From NCBI GenBank assembly GCA_023481285.1, contig JAMCWL010000035.1, forward strand, positions 1-44,875: 44,875 nucleotides of DNA, read 5' to 3'. This document shows positions 39,985 to 44,875 of the stretch, piece by piece. The stretch is from Actinomycetota bacterium (GTDB lineage Bacteria; Actinomycetota; Aquicultoria; Aquicultorales; JAMCWL01). Position 1 is the first letter of the stretch, and each line of letters opens with the position of its first letter. A program made the translations under genes and the position numbers. The notes under the pieces were generated by a model. That model made no database searches, was not told the DNA's origin, and saw only the letters and a list, made by a program, of their open reading frames with translations.

Positions 39985-40911
39985 ATGGAAGAGATACGAT
40001 ACTTTCGTGACCTGGCAGGAGAGATCGCACGGGAGGCGGGCGAGCTCGTCAAAAGCCTTTATCGCCGAGATATTGTCGTCGAGCGCAAAGGAATGGTTGA
40101 CCTCGTAACGGAGGCCGACTTGAAGTCCGAAGCGTTCATTATGAAAAGAATCAGCGAGCGCTTTCCCGATCATGAAATCCTTGCCGAAGAGGCGGGAGGG
40201 GGTTTCGGTAAGACCAAGCACCTCTGGATCGTCGACCCGCTCGACGGCACGACCAATTATGCTCACGGATACCCCGTTTACGCCGTTTCGATCGCGCTTG
40301 AGATGGACGGCGTGATAGTCGCCGGGGCGGTTTACGATCCCAATTTGAAAGAGCTGTTTAAAGCCGCCAGGGGAGAAGGGGCGACCCTCAACGGCGAGAA
40401 AATAGGCGTTTCGCACGCGACCGAGCTCCATGAATCTCTCTTGGTCACCGGCTTTCCGTACTATTTCAGGGAACGACCGGACGAGATACTCGCTCTCTTC
40501 CGCGCCTTTTCCCTTCGAGCTCAAGGCATCCGCCGGGCGGGCTCGGCCGCTCTCGATATGTGCGCTCTAGCCTGCGGTCGCTTTGACGGCTTCTGGGAGC
40601 TGGGCCTCAAGCCGTGGGACACTGCCGCCGGCTCGCTGATTCTGACCGAAGCAGGCGGACGGCTCTCGAAGCTTGACGGGTCGTCCTTCGACATAAGGAT
40701 GCCCGAGCTGTTGGCTTCCAACAGTAAGATTCATGAGCGGATGCTAAAGACCATTAAGGAAAGCAAGACCTCAAGAAAAGCAAGACCTCAAGAAAAGCAA
40801 GACCTCAAGAAAAGCAAGACCTCAAGAAAAGCAAGACCTCAAGAAAAGCAAGACCTCAAGAAAAGCAAGACCTCAAGAAAAGTAAAGACCATTAAGGAAA
40901 GATTCGTGTGA
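39985..40911 (+). CDS. Inositol-1-monophosphatase family protein with repeat-generated basic tail
   Basis: The 308-residue protein is a Mg-dependent phosphatase of the IMPase/FBPase type. It has VTEADLKSE, LAEEAGG (metal Glu near 69), the signature WIVDPLDGTTNYAHGYP (DPLDGT 84-89) and the second motif PWDTAAGSLILTEAGG (Asp 212). Substrates may be inositol phosphate, fructose bisphosphate or related compounds. ATG 39985 has aaggg 7 bases upstream. The catalytic domain ends near residue 256. The remaining ~50 residues are a lysine-rich tail made by a 17-bp tandem repeat. Confidence 0.92.
   Translation: MEEIRYFRDLAGEIAREAGELVKSLYRRDIVVERKGMVDLVTEADLKSEAFIMKRISERFPDHEILAEEAGGGFGKTKHLWIVDPLDGTTNYAHGYPVYAVSIALEMDGVIVAGAVYDPNLKELFKAARGEGATLNGEKIGVSHATELHESLLVTGFPYYFRERPDEILALFRAFSLRAQGIRRAGSAALDMCALACGRFDGFWELGLKPWDTAAGSLILTEAGGRLSKLDGSSFDIRMPELLASNSKIHERMLKTIKESKTSRKARPQEKQDLKKSKTSRKARPQEKQDLKKSKTSRKVKTIKERFV
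40745..40901. repeat. Seven-copy 17-bp tandem repeat flanked by 19-bp direct repeats, inside a gene
   Basis: The unit gcaagacctcaagaaaa recurs seven times at exact 17-base spacing (caagacc at 40764, 40781, 40798, 40815, 40832, 40849 and 40866). The array is bounded by identical taaagaccattaaggaaag copies at 40745-40763 and 40883-40901. Because 17 is not divisible by 3, three DNA units encode one 17-residue protein repeat. The whole block, from one flank to the next, is 138 bases and keeps the frame. Confidence 0.92.
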
Positions 40912-40950
40912 TTCTGGTTCGGTGAAGCCCTCCGGGGAAATCGTAAGAAC

Positions 40951-42228
40951 GTGAAAGGCGAATCTTCACCAGAGCAGCCGGAGTTCAGACGAGAACTCGG
41001 GGTCTTCAATGCGACGATGCTCGCCCTCGGCGCGGTCATCGGCGCGGGCATCTTCGTCGCGGTCGGAGAGGCGGCGAGGGTAGGTGGACCGGCGATAGTG
41101 GCCGCGCTCGCCATCGCGGCTCTGGTGGCCGTGCTAAACGCTTTCGGCTCCGTCGAGCTGGGGGTGACGTTTCCTCGCGCCGGCGGCGCATACGAGTTCG
41201 GGCGTCGCTTGATCTCTCCCGTGGTGGGTTTCGTCGCCGGCTGGCTTCTCATCTTGGCCGGCGTCTCGGCCAGCGCCGCCTATGCGCTCACCTTCGCCAG
41301 TTACCTTAATCCGCTCTTTCCCTCCCTGCCGCTGAGGCTACTTTCGGTCGCTTTCGCCCTCGTGGCGACGGCCGTCAATTATTTCGGTATCACCTTATCC
41401 ATCAGGGTGAACAACATTCTGGTCTTCATAAAAGTAGCCGCTCTCCTTCTCTTCGCCATCCTTGCCGCTTTCGCCTTCGACGCGCGCAATTTCACCCCGT
41501 TTTTCCCCAGGGCTGGAGCTGGCTTTCTTTCCGCTTCGGCCATCCTCTTCTTCGCCTACGCCGGGTACGGGCGCCCGGTCACGGTCGCGGAGGAGATTTA
41601 CGAGCCGCAAAAAACCTTGCCCCGTGCAGTCGGTCTCGCGCTCGGCATTGCGGCGCCTCTTTACCTGCTGGTGACCGTCACGGGAATCGGAGCTGTGGGC
41701 GGCGCGGGCCTCTCCGCCACATCCGCTCCCCTCTACTTTGCGGCGGCGGGGGTGAGCAAGTTTGGAGCGGCGCTTATCGCAGTCGGCGCTCTCTTTGCCG
41801 CGATGAACGTTATCTTGACTGAAGTCACCGGGCTCTCCCGCGTTCTCTTCGCAATGGCCAGGAGCGGCGACCTTCCGGATTGGCTTTATTTCATTCACGC
41901 AAAGTATGCGGTGCCGACGAGAGCGACCGTTGTTGTCGGTCTCGCCATTATACTCCTCTCCTTCTACGCCGGCTTGAGCTTGCTCATCGAATCCAGCAGC
42001 CTTTTCATCCTCGTCTATTACGTAATAAACAACATCTCGGCCCTGCGCCTGAGCGGGAGGGCGCTCTACTCTCCGATCATCCCGGCGGCGGGGGCGGTAT
42101 TCAGCTTGATTCTGGCCGCATCTCTCTCCGCGACCGCCCTCGCGGTTACCGCGGTCGCCGTGATCGTCGCCTTGATTTACTTCGGAATTCGTTGGGGCAC
42201 CTTCAACCCGCCAAGAAAGCAATCGTAG
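40951..42228 (+). CDS. APC-superfamily amino acid permease
   Basis: The 425-residue protein has about twelve transmembrane helices. The N-terminal signature LALGAVIGAGIFVAVGEAA matches TM1 of APC transporters, where the broken helix GAGIF binds the amino acid backbone. PRAGGAYEFGRR in TM3 and PRAVGLALGIAAP also fit. The substrate is not predictable. The start is GTG 40951; no strong ribosome site is seen. It lies 39 bases after the phosphatase and may share its transcript. The shared hairpin at 42285 ends it. Confidence 0.9.
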   Translation: MKGESSPEQPEFRRELGVFNATMLALGAVIGAGIFVAVGEAARVGGPAIVAALAIAALVAVLNAFGSVELGVTFPRAGGAYEFGRRLISPVVGFVAGWLLILAGVSASAAYALTFASYLNPLFPSLPLRLLSVAFALVATAVNYFGITLSIRVNNILVFIKVAALLLFAILAAFAFDARNFTPFFPRAGAGFLSASAILFFAYAGYGRPVTVAEEIYEPQKTLPRAVGLALGIAAPLYLLVTVTGIGAVGGAGLSATSAPLYFAAAGVSKFGAALIAVGALFAAMNVILTEVTGLSRVLFAMARSGDLPDWLYFIHAKYAVPTRATVVVGLAIILLSFYAGLSLLIESSSLFILVYYVINNISALRLSGRALYSPIIPAAGAVFSLILAASLSATALAVTAVAVIVALIYFGIRWGTFNPPRKQS

Positions 42229-42284
42229 AAAGTCGCCTCCAATGGGACTTTCTCTCACCCGATCTTTTCCCTCAACCACAAAAA

Positions 42285-42312
42285 AATCCGGGCCGTTCAA
42301 GCGGCCCGGATT
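42285..42312. terminator. Bidirectional terminator between convergent genes
   Basis: aatccgggccg and its complement form an 11-bp stem with a 6-base loop. On the minus strand it is followed by a T-run (ATTTTTT), giving a strong intrinsic terminator for the beta-propeller gene. On the plus strand it follows the permease but has no T-run. Confidence 0.8.
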
Positions 42313-42333
42313 GGTGCCGGTCAGCTTGAGCGA

Positions 42334-44532
42334 TCAATCCTCTTCAGCTTCTTCGTCGGCGACCACTTGGAGGCTGGCCGATGTGAGAAGTTCCAGCAAG
42401 AAGCCTTCAACCCTGCCGATCTTGATATCATAGACGCCGCCCGCTCTAATCCACGGGTAACCCTCGGCGTCGAATTCGATTTTGTAGAAATTCCTGACCG
42501 CGTTGTAGCGAATCCGATCTTCGCCGACTCCCTGAATGAAGGTGACGGCGTTTCCGGGGTCGGCCCGGTCGGAGATTATGAGGACGACCGCCGGGTCGAT
42601 CACCGGCTTGCCATAGTAATCGTACATGGACCATTTGATCGCCAGATCGTCGTCCACCTCTAAGGTATGCGTATAGCCCCCGTTCGCCTCGACGTACTTC
42701 AACGGGGGCAGCCACTTGACGTCGTAAGCCACATCGAAGGTGTAAGTGCTCGTCCGGCTGTTCCCGGCGTTATCGGTCGCCGTGATCGTCAGAGTATTTT
42801 TGCCGACCTGGTCCAAGGTGACGGTTTGGCCGCTCAAAACGCTGCGGCCGTTTAAGGTGGCGGCGGTCGACGCCACGCCCGACTGCTCATCCGTCGCATA
42901 AAAACCGAGCGTCATGGGCGCTTTGTAGATGTAAGTGCGAAGCGGCGTCAGGTTGACTATGTCGGGCGGTGTGGTATCGGAAACGCCCACTTTGAAGGAG
43001 TAGGATGCGACGTCACCGACGGACGGGCTGTTGGACGCATTCCCGTCCGAGCTGCTGATGGTGGCGCCGGTCGCATCGAGCGCCGCGACGTGGATGGTGT
43101 GCGGTCCGTAGTCGAGAGGGCTCGAGGTGGTTGCTTGCCAGGTCACGGAGGGCGAGCCGGCGCCCCCGGTAATGGTGGCCTTTTGCCAGGGGCCGGTTAG
43201 GCTATCGATCTGGTAGAGGACGGTCGTTATATTTGAATTGAAGGGCGCCCGGTGGTTCACCGCCGTGCCCGTAAACACCGGCGTCGTGGATGGGGTCGCA
43301 TTCCCCGGAAGTGGATTGATCGAGGATACGAGGGGTGAACCCGAATTCGCGGGTGGGTCGATAACCGTCACGCTGTTGCTCCCCCAGTTGGCTACGAAGA
43401 CCTTTATCCCCGGAAGCAGCGCGTCGATGGCGACCGAAACCGGATTCAATCCGACGCCCAGGGAGCTGGCCATATCGCTCGAATTGATGATCGTAACGGT
43501 GCTCGGCGTAGTCGACCCGTAGTTCGCGACGTACGCGTTGCCCGTCGGAGAGTTAACGGCGGCGACCGTCCGCGGCTTGGACCCGGCGGCGACCGTGGCG
43601 CTGACGGCGTTCGTCGCCCCGTTTATGATCGAGACGTTGTCGCTCCCGTAATTGGCCACGTAGATCTTGTTCGTGGTCGTGTTGATGTCGATTCCACGGG
43701 GGCTTGTGCCTACGCCGATCGTCGCTTCTGCGGTATTGTTCACCCCGTTGATGACGGTCACATTGTTGCTTGTGATGTTGGCAACATAGACCTTACCGTT
43801 GTCGGGGTTGACGGAGATGGCCCGCGGTCCTGTTCCAGCCGGTACGCTGGCGATCATCTGGTGGTAAGTCGGGCTCGTCGGATCCCCGTCTATGACCGAG
43901 ACGTCGTTGCTCGCGCCGTTTCCGGTATATATCCTGTTAAGATTGGGGTTCACGGCGATGGCCCTGGGCTGGGACCAGTTTGGGGCATTGGTCTTTACCG
44001 GGATGGCGGCGACTACCGAGTTATAGTTGGGGCTGGCCGGGTTCCCCTCGATGGCATAGACGATGTCCGTGCTGTAGTTCGCCACGTACACCTTGTTGGT
44101 GCTGGGATTGACCACCACGGCCCGCGGATTTGCGTGGGAGTAGCCCACCGGAATGGACGTTTCGACCGCATTGGTCGCCCCGTTGATCACCACCAGATCG
44201 CCCTTGAACCAGTTGACGACGTAGACCTTGTTCGTGTTCGGGTTCACGGCGATCGAGATGGGGAAGGGCCATGTCCCGGGAGCCGCCACGGGCACTTGCG
44301 CCTCGACGGTGTCGCTCGCCGTGTTGATCACCGAGACTCTGTAGTCCCAGTAATTGGCGACGTAGGCGCGGTGCTGGACCGGATTGACGGCCACCGCATA
44401 GGGCCCGCTTCCGGTGGGAATCGTCGAGGTCACGACGTCGCCCGCAGCAGCAATTGGAGCTGCTAGAGCACCGATCGCAAGCAGGAGAAGTAAGAGTAAT
44501 GCGGATGCAGAGAGCTTTCTGCAAGTCTTCAT
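42334..44532 (-). CDS. Secreted YncE-like beta-propeller protein with Ig-like domain
   Basis: The 732-residue protein has a signal peptide (MKTCRKLSASALLLLLLLAI, cleavage near ALAAPIAAAG). About eight to nine 40-residue YVTN/YncE repeats follow (about 30-390, motif NKVYVANY..NVTVINGATN). Next come a linker region (about 400-515) and an Ig-like domain (about 520-605, from DTTPPDIVNLTP to ATDNAGNSRTSTYTF). A final domain ends in an acidic tail (DEEAEED). Such propellers are surface-binding or scaffold proteins; no enzyme motif or cell-wall anchor is seen. The ribosome site gggagg precedes the ATG. Confidence 0.88.
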   Translation of the reverse strand: MKTCRKLSASALLLLLLLAIGALAAPIAAAGDVVTSTIPTGSGPYAVAVNPVQHRAYVANYWDYRVSVINTASDTVEAQVPVAAPGTWPFPISIAVNPNTNKVYVVNWFKGDLVVINGATNAVETSIPVGYSHANPRAVVVNPSTNKVYVANYSTDIVYAIEGNPASPNYNSVVAAIPVKTNAPNWSQPRAIAVNPNLNRIYTGNGASNDVSVIDGDPTSPTYHQMIASVPAGTGPRAISVNPDNGKVYVANITSNNVTVINGVNNTAEATIGVGTSPRGIDINTTTNKIYVANYGSDNVSIINGATNAVSATVAAGSKPRTVAAVNSPTGNAYVANYGSTTPSTVTIINSSDMASSLGVGLNPVSVAIDALLPGIKVFVANWGSNSVTVIDPPANSGSPLVSSINPLPGNATPSTTPVFTGTAVNHRAPFNSNITTVLYQIDSLTGPWQKATITGGAGSPSVTWQATTSSPLDYGPHTIHVAALDATGATISSSDGNASNSPSVGDVASYSFKVGVSDTTPPDIVNLTPLRTYIYKAPMTLGFYATDEQSGVASTAATLNGRSVLSGQTVTLDQVGKNTLTITATDNAGNSRTSTYTFDVAYDVKWLPPLKYVEANGGYTHTLEVDDDLAIKWSMYDYYGKPVIDPAVVLIISDRADPGNAVTFIQGVGEDRIRYNAVRNFYKIEFDAEGYPWIRAGGVYDIKIGRVEGFLLELLTSASLQVVADEEAEED

Positions 44533-44875
44533 GCCGATCGCCTCCCAGGTGCTGGAAAGGATTACTATCCTATATTAATCGGCAGATTAACGACTGGTAA
44601 TTATATGTTTTGCAAAAAGTTCACCAGCAGGGAGACTAACGCAGCAAGAAGGACGGTCCCGTAAGGAAGCCGCCCTTCCGTTTAGCCTTTATCCAGTATC
44701 CAGTATCTAACGTCTAGCGTCCGCTTTAATAGTCCCTTGGAACCAATTAATGGCTTACGAGTCTCAAGTCTCGAGTCTCTAGCTTTTGCCTTTTGCTTTT
44801 GCTAATCGCTAATCGTTGCCTTTAAGTGCCAGGCACCGAAGCTAATTGCACATTTTGTAAGCATAACGCCTGGTA
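44533..44875. other. Right-edge intergenic region
   Basis: No gene is supported. It holds an imperfect hairpin built on aaggacgg and ccgcccttcc (44651-44681). There are degenerate short tandem repeats (tatccag at about 44692, gagtctcaagtctc at about 44759, ttttgcctttt at about 44783) and a gtgccaggcac palindrome (44826-44836). That palindrome is the core seen at the end of the 68-bp dispersed repeat. Confidence 0.4.

Noticed and set aside
40764-40882. CRISPR array inside the phosphatase gene
   Set aside because: The 17-bp units abut with no spacers and the frame stays open through them; it is a minisatellite.
41395-42300. 301-codon minus-strand frame over the permease
   Set aside because: Highly charged, repetitive composition opposite a clear APC transporter; a shadow frame.

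Overview
This is a bacterial window of moderate GC content. The gene set is mixed: an archaeal-type flap nuclease remnant, glutamine-dependent NAD synthase, a ParB, a PhnDCE uptake system, several ferritin-like proteins, a multiheme cytochrome and many small mobile repeats. It fits a subsurface, deep-branching Gram-positive lineage. An actinobacterium of the Aquicultor type is my best guess, but that is inference from gene flavour and not a marker-based call.

Layout. 1-3.3 kb: an aldo/keto reductase, a block of nested palindromes, and a stretch of gene debris (RhuM, Na/Ca antiporter, AAA+ ATPase) around an intact DUF6933 gene. 3.3-7.8 kb: a minus-strand group made of a GAF-LuxR regulator, a membrane-anchored protein, and a large secreted fusion of zinc metalloprotease, GEVED domain and six-heme cytochrome. 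8.1-13.6 kb: a DUF4282 membrane protein, a broken subtilisin-like lipoprotein, a 98-bp MITE-like element, an ECF sigma factor coupled to a membrane-anchored beta-propeller protein, and a GyrI-like remnant. 13.9-15.3 kb: a ferritin-like protein, HicB with a 13-codon HicA stub, and a serpin remnant. 15.3-25.8 kb: a defence island with an XRE/ImmA-IrrE plus PIN pair, type I restriction-modification (hsdR, broken HNH gene, hsdM, hsdS), an OLD-type ATPase/TOPRIM nuclease and two unknown minus-strand genes. 26-30.8 kb: an IS21 helper remnant, a ParB-like gene, a FEN-1 remnant, nadE, a lipoprotein, and copies of a short inverted-repeat element. 30.8-34.8 kb: a ferritin-like protein followed by phnD-phnC-phnE. 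35-37.8 kb: ChaB, then a cyclopropane-synthase-like methyltransferase, an SCP2 protein and an interrupted DJ-1/PfpI gene ending at a clear terminator. 37.9-44.9 kb: a small coiled-coil protein, a radical SAM/SPASM enzyme with a possible precursor ORF and attenuator, an inositol-phosphatase with a repeat-generated tail, an APC permease, and a secreted YncE-like beta-propeller protein.

Two themes stand out. First, at least eleven genes are truncated, frameshifted or interrupted, mostly by deletions, next to several families of short dispersed or tandem repeats. Repeats have rewritten gene ends in at least two cases (the lipoprotein stop codon and the phosphatase tail). Second, secreted or surface-exposed proteins are frequent: the metalloprotease-cytochrome, two beta-propellers, the subtilase, the serpin remnant and lipoproteins.

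The strongest candidates for something undescribed are the metalloprotease-GEVED-hexaheme fusion with its membrane partner and upstream regulatory region, the radical SAM locus with a possible peptide substrate, and the OLD nuclease joined to a type I restriction operon through a mini-ORF.
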